A DNA stretch of 64,000 nt from Xylophilus ampelinus (GCF_901875635.1 NZ_CABFMN010000055.1:28586-92585), one strand, 5' to 3'; positions 7,676 to 17,401 are shown, numbered from the stretch's first letter. The notes: generated from the letters alone by a model not told the origin. Translations and numbers: made by a program.

Positions 7676-8998
7676 CTACACGCCGCCTGCCACCGAAACG
7701 ACCAGCCACACGTTGGCGGCGCCGATGGTGCCGAACAGCGTCCAGGCCACCGCGCGCAGCACCGAGCCATTGGCGAAGTCGCCCATCAGCGCGCGGTCGC
7801 TGGTGAAGCGGATCAGCGGCCAGATCGCGAAGGGCAACTGGAAGCTCAGCACCACCTGGCTGAGCACCAGCATCTTGCCCACGCCGCCATCGCCGAACCA
7901 CCACACGCCGACGAAGGCCGGCACCAGCGCCAGCGCGCGGGTGATGAGGCGGCGCTGCCAGCAGGGGATCTTCAGGTCCAGGAAGCCTTCCATGATGATC
8001 TGGCCCGCGATGGTGCCGGTGAAGGTGGAGCTCTGCCCCGACGCCAGCAGCGCGATGCCGAAGAGCGTGGCCGCCAGCGCGCTGCCGACGATGGGTTCGA
8101 TGAGGCGGTAGGCGTCGCCGATGTCGGCCACCTCGCGATGGCCGCTGCCGTGGAAGGCGCTGGCGGCCAGGACGAGGATCGCGGCGTTGACGAACAGCGC
8201 CAGCGTCAGCGAGATCACAGCATCGAGCGTACCCAGCGTCACCGCCTCGCGCTTCGCCGCCTCGGTCTTCGCCACCAGGCGCGTCTGCACGATCGACGAA
8301 TGCAGGTACAGGTTGTGCGGCATCACCGTGGCGCCGACGATCCCGATGGCCAGGTACAGCGCGCCGGGCTGCTGCAGCCGCTCCAGGCTGGGGCCGAAAC
8401 CCATCGCGACGCCGAACCAGTTGGGCTGGGACATCGCCAGCTCGACCACGAAGCAGCCGGCGATGGTCGTGACCAGGCCCAGCACGATCGCCTCCACGCG
8501 GCGGAAGCCCGCCCCCTGCAGGCCCAGCACCAGCAGCGTGTCGAAGGCCGTGATGGCGATGCCCACGGGAATCGACACGCCGAACAGCAGGTGCAGCGCC
8601 AGCGCGCTGCCCAGCACCTCGGCCAGGTCGCAGGCGACGATGGCCAGCTCGGCGCCCAACCACAGGAAGCGGTTGGTGCGCGGGCCGTAGTGGTCGCGGC
8701 AGGCGCGCGCCAGGTCCTTGCCGGCCACCAGGCCCAGGCGCACGCACAGGGTCTGCAGCAGCATGGCTGCCAGGCTGGCCAGCAGCACGACGAAGAGCAG
8801 GCCGTAGCCGAAGCGCGAGCCGGCCTCGATGTCGGTGGCCCAGTTGCCGGGGTCCATGTAGCCGACCGACACCAGCAGCCCCGGACCCGCGAAGCGCAGC
8901 AGCTTCTTCCACAGCGGCAACCCCGGATCGACCGCCACGCTGCCCTTGACTTCGGACGGGCAGAACGGGGCGGTGGCGGTGCGGGGCAGGCGGTACAT
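7676..8998 (-). CDS. mntH: NRAMP-family divalent metal transporter (Mn2+/Fe2+ importer)
   Basis: A 440-residue proton-coupled importer of the inner membrane with about 11 hydrophobic segments. The NRAMP signatures are present: the metal-binding DPGN motif in helix 1 (GYMDPGNWATDIEAGS) and MPHNLYLHSS in helix 6, which in this subfamily carries the metal-selective Met. The closing segment GQSSTFTGTIAGQIIMEGFL is the conserved transport signature. ATG 8998 is chosen because it gives the usual short N-terminus, although no strong ribosome-binding site precedes it. An Mn exporter under an Mn riboswitch lies elsewhere in the window (55909-56469). Confidence 0.93.
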   Translation of the reverse strand: MYRLPRTATAPFCPSEVKGSVAVDPGLPLWKKLLRFAGPGLLVSVGYMDPGNWATDIEAGSRFGYGLLFVVLLASLAAMLLQTLCVRLGLVAGKDLARACRDHYGPRTNRFLWLGAELAIVACDLAEVLGSALALHLLFGVSIPVGIAITAFDTLLVLGLQGAGFRRVEAIVLGLVTTIAGCFVVELAMSQPNWFGVAMGFGPSLERLQQPGALYLAIGIVGATVMPHNLYLHSSIVQTRLVAKTEAAKREAVTLGTLDAVISLTLALFVNAAILVLAASAFHGSGHREVADIGDAYRLIEPIVGSALAATLFGIALLASGQSSTFTGTIAGQIIMEGFLDLKIPCWQRRLITRALALVPAFVGVWWFGDGGVGKMLVLSQVVLSFQLPFAIWPLIRFTSDRALMGDFANGSVLRAVAWTLFGTIGAANVWLVVSVAGGV

Positions 8999-9039
8999 CG
9001 GCGCCGATGATAGGAGCGGGCGCGGCGGCCATGGCTTGG

Positions 9040-9111
9040 CAATCGCTATGGTTTCGATAGCTGTTGGCGCCCGTCCCGCGGGCGCCACAGGCCGATTTGG
9101 CTTGGAATCGC
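9040..9111 (+). repeat. dispersed 65-bp palindromic repeat, copy b
   Basis: It fills the space between the start of the NRAMP gene and the stop of the DNA glycosylase gene. The order is AATCGCTATGG, TTTCGATAGCTG, then the hairpin GGCGCCCG-TCC-CGCGGGCGCC, then CAGGCCGATTTGGCTTGGAA. The hairpin is near perfect. Confidence 0.85.
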
Positions 9112-9699
9112 TCAGCGCCCGCGGCGCGCGGCGGCCGGGAAGGGCCGGCTCAGGAAGCGCGAGCCCTGCTCGCCGAAGCGCCAGGGCAGGTCGACCGCCT
9201 TGCTGATGCCGATGCGCGGGCCCACCTGCACGAGCACCGGCGGCGCGGCATCGGCGGCCAGCAGCTCGAAGGGCGGCGCGTCCAGCCGGTGGCCGTTGAA
9301 GCTGGCGTCCACGCCCAGCGCCTGCCCCACGCGACCCGGGCCTGCGGCCAGCAGGCGGTCGTCCTCCACGCCGCGCCGGCGACGCATCGTGGCCAGGCCT
9401 TGCGTGGGCTGCAGCGCGCGGATCAGCACGCCGGCGCCGTGGCCCTCCTCGCGGCAGACGAAGTTGAGGCACCAGTGGATGCCGTAGGAGCGGTACACGT
9501 AGGCCCGGCCGGGCGGCCCGAACATGGCGGCGTTGCGCAGCGTGGGCCCGCCGTAGGTGTGCGAGGCCGGGTCGTCGCGGTCGTAGGCTTCGGTCTCGAC
9601 GATGCGGCCGCCCACGCCGTCGACCAGCACGGTGACGCCGATGAGCGCACGGGCGATCTCCTCGGACGGGCCGCCGAAGTCCACGCCAGCCAGTTTCAT
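9112..9699 (-). CDS. DNA-3-methyladenine glycosylase (AAG/MPG family)
   Basis: A 195-residue base-excision repair glycosylase of the AAG type, removing alkylated purines. Motifs are ETEAYDRDDPASHTYGG (catalytic Glu in ETEAY), RNAAMFGPPGRAYVYRSYG and HWCLNFVC. The C-terminal region carries the expected GPGRVGQALG. The frame is open further upstream, but ATG 9699 matches the usual family start (MKLAGVDF). Its stop codon directly abuts repeat copy b. Confidence 0.92.
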   Translation of the reverse strand: MKLAGVDFGGPSEEIARALIGVTVLVDGVGGRIVETEAYDRDDPASHTYGGPTLRNAAMFGPPGRAYVYRSYGIHWCLNFVCREEGHGAGVLIRALQPTQGLATMRRRRGVEDDRLLAAGPGRVGQALGVDASFNGHRLDAPPFELLAADAAPPVLVQVGPRIGISKAVDLPWRFGEQGSRFLSRPFPAAARRGR

Positions 9700-9844
9700 G
9701 CGGCGATGCTCACGGCAGGACCGGGCCCGGCGCGCGCCGCCGCCCCGACGCAACGAACACTGCGAAACCATCGACGTGCCGGGCAACGAACTCTCCGGCC
9801 CCGGCAGCCACTGGGTGGAGCGCCGCGATGTCGATGCCGAACGC

Positions 9845-10243
9845 ATGCTGCCCGATCTGGCCGCACGGCGCGTGATCGACGAAAGCCTGCAGGCGTGGAT
9901 CGATGGCGACATGGGCCGGCACATGGCCTACTTCACGCCGGGCGCGACACTGATCACGCCCACCGGCGGCTGCCACCGAGGCAACGTCGACTTGCGCACG
10001 GCCTTCGAACGCGAGCGTGCGGCGATGCCCGGGCTGCGCATGGCGGTGCAGGAACGGCAGCTCAGCCATCCGGCGCCGGGCACCTGCGTCGTGATGATGG
10101 AAGGCACGATCGACCATTCCGGCATGCCGCACCCCGAACGTTGGGCCAGCGCGCAGGCGCCGGTGTTCGACGAGGACGGGCAATGGCGGATCGCCGCACA
10201 CCAGGCTCATCACGTGCGACGGGAGGTTGCCGTCGGGGCGTAG
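9845..10243 (+). CDS. NTF2/SnoaL-like fold protein
   Basis: A 132-residue protein with the pattern of a SnoaL-like/DUF4440 polyketide-cyclase fold: an N-terminal helix (VIDESLQAWIDGDMGRHMAYF), the turn PGATLITPTGG, and C-terminal strands ending in QWRIAAHQAHHVRR. Many members are small-molecule-binding or enzymatic; the function here is unknown. The open frame extends upstream to 9602 but overlaps the divergent glycosylase gene, so ATG 9845 is the likeliest start; GTG 9773 is an alternative. Confidence 0.65.
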   Translation: MLPDLAARRVIDESLQAWIDGDMGRHMAYFTPGATLITPTGGCHRGNVDLRTAFERERAAMPGLRMAVQERQLSHPAPGTCVVMMEGTIDHSGMPHPERWASAQAPVFDEDGQWRIAAHQAHHVRREVAVGA

Positions 10244-10251
10244 CGCGGCCG

Positions 10252-10644
10252 TCACGCCAGCGGTGCCATCTGCGAAGGCCGGTCCTGGCTGCAGTAGTCG
10301 AAAAAGGCGTCGAGCTCGTTCGACTTGTCGAACACCGCGTCGGCCCCCAGCGCCAGGCAGCGCGCGCGGATGTCGGGGGTGGCGTAGTTGGTCAGCACGA
10401 CCACGCGCTGGTGCGCGCGGCGCGGCGTGCACGCATTCAGCACGCCCAGGCCCGAGCCTTCGCGCAGGAACAGGTCGATCACCGCCAGGTGCCACACGTC
10501 GGCGTGGTCGCGCAGCCAGGCCATGGCCTGGGCCTCGGTCTCGGCCACGCCCACCACGGGCGCATCGGCCAGGTCGGCCAACGTCGGAATGAGGTTGTCC
10601 CGGATGGTCGGGTTGTCTTCGACGAGAAAGGTCAGCAGGGCCAT
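10252..10644 (-). CDS. REC-only response regulator (paralogue)
   Basis: A 130-residue receiver domain without output domain. It has LVEDN (Asp10 and neighbours), acceptor Asp57 in LAVIDLFL, Thr85 in VVLTNYAT and Lys107 in VFDKSNE. It is clearly paralogous to the protein at 4352-4738, sharing the TIRD-LIPTL and GSGLGVL segments and KSNELDAF. No kinase gene is adjacent. ATG 10644 is chosen since upstream codons are not coding-like. Confidence 0.9.
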   Translation of the reverse strand: MALLTFLVEDNPTIRDNLIPTLADLADAPVVGVAETEAQAMAWLRDHADVWHLAVIDLFLREGSGLGVLNACTPRRAHQRVVVLTNYATPDIRARCLALGADAVFDKSNELDAFFDYCSQDRPSQMAPLA

Positions 10645-10766
10645 GCAGCGGGATAGCGGGCGACTCTGGCGGCAGTGTACGCATCGCGCCCGTCGCCCGT
10701 GGCGGCAGGTCGAAACCGCAAAATCGCGGCCGACTCCCACCCGCAGCGCGCACCCAGGAGACCCCG

Positions 10767-10934
10767 ATGACCCGCGACGCCCCGACCGACGCCCCTGCCA
10801 CCGTGCTCGACCGTGGCGCCGGCGCCCGCGCGCGCGCCGTGGCCGAGTGCCGCAGCACCGCCGCCACGCTGTTGGCGCACACGGCACGTCGCGACATACC
10901 CGAGCGTGCCCGCCGGACGGGCATGCCTTCCTAG
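10767..10934 (+). CDS. possible 55-residue ORF
   Basis: ATG 10767 follows CAGGAG at good spacing and opens a 55-codon frame rich in Arg and Ala (MTRDAPTDAPATVLDRG...). The product has no signal peptide or membrane segment and I recognise no family. The stop codon TAG overlaps a TAGAAT box that probably serves the next gene. It may be a small basic protein, a leader ORF or a gene remnant. Confidence 0.35.
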   Translation: MTRDAPTDAPATVLDRGAGARARAVAECRSTAATLLAHTARRDIPERARRTGMPS

Positions 10935-10937
10935 AAT
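10932..10937 (+). promoter_or_regulatory. -10 box TAGAAT upstream of SulP transporter gene
   Basis: TAGAAT followed by CCCGGCCC matches the -10 context seen before other genes in this window (30520, 39142 and, on the minus strand, 56661). It is about 60 bp before the proposed transporter start. No clear -35 box was found. Confidence 0.45.
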
Positions 10938-10997
10938 CCCGGCCCATGCTGCTGCGCAGCGCGTCCGCACGGCGGCTTGCCCAAGTGTTCTTCCTGC

Positions 10998-12458
10998 ATG
11001 TCTTCCCGAATGTCCCGCCTGCGCGCCGAATGGGCGCCCAGCATCCCGCGCGAACTGATGGCCGGCGCCGTCGCCACCTTCGCACTCATCCCCGAGGTGA
11101 TCGCCTTTTCCTTCGTCGCCGGCGTCGATCCCGCGGTGGGCCTGTTCGCCTCTTTCGTCATCGGCCTGGTCATCGCCTTCAGCGGCGGCCGGCCGGCCAT
11201 GGTGTCGGCGGCGGCCGGCTCGGTGGCGCTGGTGGCCGCGCCGCTGGTGCAGGCCCACGGCCTGCCCTACCTCCTGGCCGCAGGCCTGCTGGCCGGCCTG
11301 ATGCAGATCGTGTTCGGGCTGCTGCGCCTGGGCGTGCTGATGCGCTTCGTGTCCAGTTCGGTAAGAACCGGCTTCGTGAACGCGCTGGCCATCCTGATCT
11401 TCGCGGCCCAGTGGCCGCACTTCGCACATGCCAACGCCGCCACCTGGGCCATGATCGCGCTCGGGCTGGCGGTCATCTATGGCCTGCCGCGCCTGACGCG
11501 TGCGGTGCCGTCGCCGCTGGTGGCCATCCTGGTCGTCAGCCTGGTCGGCCAGGCACTCCACCTGCCGCTGGCCACGGTCGCCGACCTCGGACAGCTGCCA
11601 TCCGCCCTGCCCACCTTCGGCTGGCCCGGCGTGCCGCCGACACTGGAGACGCTGCGCATCATCGCCCTGCCCGCCTTCGCCATCGCGATGGTCGGCCTGC
11701 TCGAATCGCTGATGACAGCCAGCGTCGTGGACGAACTCACCGACACGCCGAGCAGCAAGAACCGCGAATGCGGCGGTCTGGGCGTGGCCAACGTGGCGGC
11801 CGGACTGTTCGGTGGCATCGCCGGCTGCGGAATGATCGGGCAGACCATCAGCAACGTGCGCTACGGCGGGCGCGGCCGCCTGTCGACACTCTTCGCAGGC
11901 GCCTTCCTGCTCATCCTCATGGTGATGCTCAAACCATGGGTGTCTCAGGTACCAGTGGCGGCGCTGGTCGCGGTCATGGTGATGGTGTCGGCGTCGACCT
12001 TCGACTGGGGTTCGCTGCGGACCTTGGTCACGCACCCCCGGTTGTCGAGTGCCGTCATGCTGGCCACTGTGGCCGTGACGGTGTCGACCGATAACCTGGC
12101 GGCGGGCGTGGCGGTCGGCGTGCTGCTCAGCGGCGTGTTCTTCGCCGCCAAGGTGGCGAAATTGATGGAGGTCACGGCGCAGGACGACCAGACCGCAGGC
12201 ACCCGGGTCTATACCGTGCGCGGCCAGGTCTTCTTCGCCTCGGCGGATGTGCTGGTCGACGCCTTCGACTTCCGCGACGTCGAAGGCCGACCCGTGGTCG
12301 TCGACGTCACGGCTGCACATTTCTGGGATGTCACGGCCGTGGCCGCACTGCACAAGGTCGTCGCACGGCTGCGCGGCCACGGCAGCAGCGTCGACGTGGT
12401 GGGCCTGAACGCCCACAGCCTTGGGCTGATGCAGCGCATGGACGTCACGCTCCCCTGA
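10998..12458 (+). CDS. SulP/SLC26-family anion transporter with STAS domain
   Basis: A 486-residue inner-membrane protein with 10-12 hydrophobic segments. It shows the SulP start (AGAVATFALIPEVIAFSFVAG), GGRPAMVSAAAGSVAL, SSSVRTGFVNALAILIF and ECGGLGVANVAAGLFGG signatures. Residues about 405-486 form a cytoplasmic STAS domain (GQVFFASADVLVDAFDFRD, VVVDVTAAHFWDVTAVAAL). Family members carry sulfate, bicarbonate or dicarboxylates; the substrate is not readable here. Candidate starts are ATG 10998 and ATG 11010, neither with a strong ribosome-binding site. Confidence 0.9.
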   Translation: MSSRMSRLRAEWAPSIPRELMAGAVATFALIPEVIAFSFVAGVDPAVGLFASFVIGLVIAFSGGRPAMVSAAAGSVALVAAPLVQAHGLPYLLAAGLLAGLMQIVFGLLRLGVLMRFVSSSVRTGFVNALAILIFAAQWPHFAHANAATWAMIALGLAVIYGLPRLTRAVPSPLVAILVVSLVGQALHLPLATVADLGQLPSALPTFGWPGVPPTLETLRIIALPAFAIAMVGLLESLMTASVVDELTDTPSSKNRECGGLGVANVAAGLFGGIAGCGMIGQTISNVRYGGRGRLSTLFAGAFLLILMVMLKPWVSQVPVAALVAVMVMVSASTFDWGSLRTLVTHPRLSSAVMLATVAVTVSTDNLAAGVAVGVLLSGVFFAAKVAKLMEVTAQDDQTAGTRVYTVRGQVFFASADVLVDAFDFRDVEGRPVVVDVTAAHFWDVTAVAALHKVVARLRGHGSSVDVVGLNAHSLGLMQRMDVTLP

Positions 12459-12489
12459 CGTCAGCGCCGCGAGCGCGGCGCGTGGCGTC

Positions 12490-12567
12490 TCAGAAAACGC
12501 CGAACAGCTTGAGCAGGATGATGACGCTGATGGGCACGCCGAGCAGCCAGAGGATGATGGACTTCAT
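12490..12567 (-). CDS. 25-residue hydrophobic membrane peptide
   Basis: A micro-ORF of 25 codons with the ribosome-binding site GGAGA 7 bases before ATG 12567. The product is a single hydrophobic helix (MKSIILWLLGVP, then ISVIILLKLFGVF) with a basic N-terminus, i.e. a single-pass small membrane protein. It lies downstream of gapA, beyond the terminator and a repeat copy. Very short hydrophobic proteins with a Leu-Leu-Gly-Val/Ile-Pro motif are familiar from proteobacterial genomes, but I cannot name a function. Confidence 0.6.
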   Translation of the reverse strand: MKSIILWLLGVPISVIILLKLFGVF

Positions 12568-12687
12568 GTGGGTCTCCGTGGGTGAAAGAAGTGAGAGGCA
12601 TGATCGGCAGCACCACCTGCACGGGCGTGCCGGCGTGCACAGGCTGGCCCCGTAGGAGCGCCCGCCGCGTCGATGCGGGCGAGCACC

Positions 12688-12755
12688 CTTGCTACGAAAA
12701 ACATAGCTGCTTGCGCAAGCGGGACGGGCGCTGCAGCCCGAAATGATCTGAAAAT
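12688..12755 (+). repeat. dispersed 65-bp palindromic repeat, copy c
   Basis: Intergenic, between the 25-residue ORF and the gapA terminator. The order is TTGCTACGAAAAACATAGCTGC, split as TTGCTACG and CATAGCTGC, then TTGCGCAAGCGGGACGGGCG and CTGCAGCCCGAAAT. The GCCGATTTGGC end is degenerate compared with other copies. Confidence 0.75.
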
Positions 12756-12795
12756 TCCGCCGCCTCCAGGCAGACCACTTCCGCAAGGCCGATCC

Positions 12796-12822
12796 AAAAA
12801 AAAACGCGCCCGAAGGCGCGTT
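12796..12822 (-). terminator. rho-independent terminator of gapA
   Basis: Reading the minus strand, AACGCGCC, a four-base loop and GGCGCGTT form an 8-bp GC-rich stem followed by nine Ts. It starts 23 bp after the gapA stop codon. Confidence 0.9.
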
Positions 12823-12845
12823 CCCGGTCAGCGCGGTGCCGCTGA

Positions 12846-13998
<1,153 letters not shown>

Positions 13999-14011
13999 CC
14001 GTATTCGATGC

Positions 14012-16111
14012 TCAAGCCAGCACCGCTTCCACGGTCGCCGCGACGTTCTCGGGCGTGAAACCGAAGTGCTTGAACAGCACGGGTGCGGGCGCCGATTCGC
14101 CGTACGTGTCGATGCCGACGACGGCCGACACGCCGTACTTCCACCAGCCGCCGGTGCAGCCCATCTCGACGGCGATGCGCGGGATCTTCTTCGGCAGCAC
14201 GGCCTTCTTGTAGCCGACGTCCTGGCGGTCGAAGGTGGTGGTCGAAGGCATCGACACCACGCGCACCGCGATCTTCTTGGCCGCCAGCAGCTTCTGCGCG
14301 GCCAGGGCCAGCGGCACTTCGGAGCCGGTCGCGATGATGATGGCGGCGGTCTTCTTGCTCTTGAGGCCGACGGCCTCGGGCTCGGCCAGGACGTAGGCGC
14401 CCTTGGCGATGTCGCTCAGGTCGGTCTTGGGCGAATAGGCGATGTTCTGGCGCGAGAGCAGCAGCGCGGTGGGCCGCGACTGGTTCTGCAGCGCGACGGC
14501 CCAGGCCACTGCCGTCTCGGCCGTGTCGGACGGGCGCCAGACGTCCAGGTTGGGGATCAGGCGCAGCGAGGCGGCGTGCTCGATCGACTGGTGCGTGGGA
14601 CCGTCCTCGCCCAGGCCGATCGAGTCGTGCGTGAAGACGTGGATCACACGGCGCTTCATCAGCGCAGCCATGCGGATGGCGTTGCGGCTGTAGTCGCTGA
14701 AGGTCAGGAAGGTGCCGCCGTAAGGAATGTAGCCGCCATGCAGCGCGATGCCGTTCATGACGGCGGCCATGCCGAACTCGCGCACGCCGTAGTTGATGTG
14801 GCGGCCAATGACGCCCTGCGGCGTTTCGGCGGCCGCGTCGGGCTTGGACTCGTCCTCGGCACCGTGCTTGGCCTCCACCGCCGGCACGTTCATGACCACG
14901 GCGCCGGTCCTGGCGTCGAAGCGCAGGGCGGCGGTGCTCTTGGTGTTGGTGAGGTTGGAGCCGGTGAGGTCGGCACTGCCGCCGAGCATTTCGGGCAGGG
15001 CCGCGGTGAAGGCCTCGAGCGCGAGCTGGCTGGCCTTGCGGCTGGCGACGGTCTCGCCCTTGCTGTGGGCCGCCACGATGGTGTCGAAGGCGACCTGGTG
15101 GAAGTCGGCGGGCAGCTCCCCCTTCATGCGGCGGGTGAACTCGTCGGCCAGCTTCGGGTAGGCGGCGATGTAGGCGGCGAAGCGGTCGTCCCATTCGCCC
15201 TCGACCTTCGCACCCGCGGCGCGGTGGTTCCAGTCGTCGTAGACGGCCTGGGGGATCACGAAGGGCGGCTCGGTCCAGCCGAGCGCTTCGCGCGTGAGCT
15301 TGATCTCGTCAGGGCCCAGCGCCTCGCCGTGGGCCTTGGCGGTGCCGGCGCGGTTCGGGCTGCCCTTGCCGATCGTGGTCTTGCAGATGATCAGCGTCGG
15401 CTTGTCTTCGGACTTCTTCGCCTTGGCGATGGCATCCGACACGGCCTTGACGCTGTTGCCCTCGATCGGGCCGATCACGTTCCACTCGTACGCCTTGAAG
15501 CGCTCGGCGGTGTGGTCGACGAACCAGGGCTTGACCTGGCCATCAATGCTGATGCCGTTGTCGTCGTAGAGCGCGATCAGCTTGTTGAGCTTCCAGGCAC
15601 CGGCCAGCGCGCAGGCCTCGTGGCTGATGCCTTCCATCAGGCAGCCGTCGCCCAGGAAGGCGTAGGTGTGGTGGTCGACGATGGCGTGGCCCGGGCGGTT
15701 GAACTCGGCGGCCAGCAGCTTCTCGGCCAGGGCGAAGCCGACGGCGTTGGTGATGCCCTGGCCCAGCGGGCCGGTGGTAGTTTCCACGCCGGGGGTGACG
15801 TCCACTTCCGGATGGCCGGCCGTCTTGCTGTGCAGCTGGCGGAAGTTCTTGATCTCGTCGATGGGCAGGTCGTAGCCCGTGAGGTGCAGCACGGCGTACT
15901 GCAGCATGGACGCGTGGCCGTTCGACAGGATGAAGCGGTCGCGGTCGAACCAGTGCGGGTTGGCCGGGTTGTAGCGCAGGTGCTCTCCCCACAGTGCGAC
16001 AGCCATCTCGGCCATGCCCATCGGCGCGCCGGGGTGGCCGGAGTTGGCTTGTTGTACGGCGTCCATTGCCAACGCGCGGATCGCGTTGGCCATCAAGGCT
16101 TGGTTGGCCAT
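14012..16111 (-). CDS. tkt: transketolase
   Basis: A 699-residue thiamine-diphosphate enzyme of the pentose phosphate pathway, moving two-carbon ketol units. Visible motifs are SGHPGAPMGMAEMAVALW near the start, the ThDP-binding GDGCLMEGISHEACALAG, and FTHDSIGLGEDGPTHQSIEH in the pyrimidine domain. The frame is open further upstream, but ATG 16111 begins the typical MANQALMANAIRAL start. It is about 35 residues longer than E. coli TktA, mainly through an Ala/Glu-rich loop near residue 430. Divergent from speD. Confidence 0.97.
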   Translation of the reverse strand: MANQALMANAIRALAMDAVQQANSGHPGAPMGMAEMAVALWGEHLRYNPANPHWFDRDRFILSNGHASMLQYAVLHLTGYDLPIDEIKNFRQLHSKTAGHPEVDVTPGVETTTGPLGQGITNAVGFALAEKLLAAEFNRPGHAIVDHHTYAFLGDGCLMEGISHEACALAGAWKLNKLIALYDDNGISIDGQVKPWFVDHTAERFKAYEWNVIGPIEGNSVKAVSDAIAKAKKSEDKPTLIICKTTIGKGSPNRAGTAKAHGEALGPDEIKLTREALGWTEPPFVIPQAVYDDWNHRAAGAKVEGEWDDRFAAYIAAYPKLADEFTRRMKGELPADFHQVAFDTIVAAHSKGETVASRKASQLALEAFTAALPEMLGGSADLTGSNLTNTKSTAALRFDARTGAVVMNVPAVEAKHGAEDESKPDAAAETPQGVIGRHINYGVREFGMAAVMNGIALHGGYIPYGGTFLTFSDYSRNAIRMAALMKRRVIHVFTHDSIGLGEDGPTHQSIEHAASLRLIPNLDVWRPSDTAETAVAWAVALQNQSRPTALLLSRQNIAYSPKTDLSDIAKGAYVLAEPEAVGLKSKKTAAIIIATGSEVPLALAAQKLLAAKKIAVRVVSMPSTTTFDRQDVGYKKAVLPKKIPRIAVEMGCTGGWWKYGVSAVVGIDTYGESAPAPVLFKHFGFTPENVAATVEAVLA

Positions 16112-16275
16112 CGGGGGCTTTCGGGGGAGAGGGAAAGGAGGAGAGCCCTCAATTTTAGCGAGCGGGGTGACCGACATCCTGCAAAGCCTCCCGGACCCTG
16201 CGCGGGCGTCGCGTATTGCAGCGAGTGCCCCGCGCATCCGGGCCCGGGCGACGACGGGCTGCTAGAGTCCGCGCC

Positions 16276-16665
16276 ATGCAGGGCCTGCACCTCACCGCCG
16301 ACCTCCACGACTGCCAGTGCGCACCGCGCTGGCTGGTCGACGCCGAGGCGCTGGGCGCCCACTGTGCAGCCGCCGTCCGGAGCGCCGGCCTGCAGCCGGT
16401 GGGCCAGCTCTTCCATCGCTTTCCAGACACGGCCGAAGGTCCTGGCGGCGTCACGGCGACGGTGCTGCTGGCCGAATCGCACCTGTGCGTGCACACCTGG
16501 CCCGAGCGCCGCGCCGCTACGCTGGACGTGTACGTGTGCAACTTCGGCGGTGACCATTCCGCCAAGGCGCGTGAGCTGATCGACGCGCTGGTCGCGCTGT
16601 TCGCGCCGCGCGATGCGGTGCGCCAGTCCTTGCAGCGTGGCCGGGTCCCCGTGCATGCCGGCTGA
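16276..16665 (+). CDS. speD: S-adenosylmethionine decarboxylase proenzyme
   Basis: A 129-residue short-form SpeD. The self-cleavage site lies in AESHLCVHTWPE: Glu67-Ser68, where Ser68 becomes the pyruvoyl group. His73 and Cys88 match the processing and catalytic residues of the class 1b enzyme in spacing. It makes the decarboxylated SAM used by spermidine synthase. The open frame extends upstream, but ATG 16276 gives the normal start (MQGLHLTADL), and a TAGAGT box lies just before it. Its stop codon overlaps the start of the murU-like gene. A spermidine-synthase-like gene lies 9 kb away. Confidence 0.92.
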   Translation: MQGLHLTADLHDCQCAPRWLVDAEALGAHCAAAVRSAGLQPVGQLFHRFPDTAEGPGGVTATVLLAESHLCVHTWPERRAATLDVYVCNFGGDHSAKARELIDALVALFAPRDAVRQSLQRGRVPVHAG

Positions 16666-17401
16666 GGGCGCTTTTGCTGGTGCCATGGTGCTGGCCGCCG
16701 GCCGTGGCGAGCGCATGCGGCCGCTGACCGACCACACGCCCAAGCCGCTGCTGCCGGTGCGCGGCAAGCCGCTGATGCAATGGCCCATGGAGGCGCTGGC
16801 CGCGGGCGGCGTCACCCGCCTGGTGGTCAACACCGCCTGGCTGGGGGAGCAGATTTCAAGCCATTTCGGCCCGCAGGCCTTATGGGATGGACACGGGGCG
16901 CTATCGATTTCATACTCCGACGAGGGCCGCGATTTCGGCGGCGCCCTGGAGACGGCCGGCGGCATCGTGCGCGCCCTGCCCCTGCTCGACGAGGTGTTCT
17001 GGGTCGCGGCAGGCGACGTGTTCGCGCCGGACTTCCGCTTCGCGCCCGAGGCGCTGGCGCGCTTTCGTGCCGGCAACGCGCTGGCCCACCTCTGGCTGGT
17101 GCCCAATCCCGCCCACAACCCGAAGGGCGACTTCGGCCTGGGCGAGGATGGCCGCGCGCGCAACGTGCCGGCCGATACCAGTGGGCCACGCTACACCTTC
17201 TCGACCATCGGCCTGTACCGCGCTGCCCTGTTCGCGCCGCCCTACTGCGGCATCCCGCCCGGCAACCCGGCGGGCATCAAGGCGGCGCTGGCGCCGATCC
17301 TGCGGGCCGCCATGGACGACGGCCGCGTCAGCGCCGAGCCGTACACCGGACGCTGGACCGACGTCGGCACGCCGGAGCGGCTCGCCCAGCTGCAGCGCTG
17401 A
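16655..17401 (+). CDS. murU: N-acetylmuramate-1-phosphate uridylyltransferase-like nucleotidyltransferase
   Basis: A 248-residue sugar-phosphate nucleotidyltransferase. It has AMVLAAGRGERMRPLTD and PKPLLPVRGKPLMQW (nucleotide binding), LVVNTAWLGEQI, GGALETAGGIVRALPLL and WTDVGTPERLAQL. It resembles MurU, which makes UDP-MurNAc from recycled MurNAc-1-phosphate together with the kinase AmgK. amgK is at 39159-40292, not adjacent. The start ATG 16655 overlaps the speD stop. Residues about 67-87 (SSHFGPQALWDGHGALSISY) are encoded by a copy of the dispersed palindromic repeat. Confidence 0.88.
   Translation: MPAEGAFAGAMVLAAGRGERMRPLTDHTPKPLLPVRGKPLMQWPMEALAAGGVTRLVVNTAWLGEQISSHFGPQALWDGHGALSISYSDEGRDFGGALETAGGIVRALPLLDEVFWVAAGDVFAPDFRFAPEALARFRAGNALAHLWLVPNPAHNPKGDFGLGEDGRARNVPADTSGPRYTFSTIGLYRAALFAPPYCGIPPGNPAGIKAALAPILRAAMDDGRVSAEPYTGRWTDVGTPERLAQLQR
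16853..16914 (-). repeat. dispersed palindromic repeat derivative inside murU
   Basis: The + strand segment begins TTTCAAGCCATTTCGGCCCG, the same 23 bases (through CAG) that open the intergenic copy at 62739, and ends GCTATCGATTTCATA like the copy at 40294. The central palindrome has degenerated. It is in frame within the nucleotidyltransferase gene. Confidence 0.8.
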
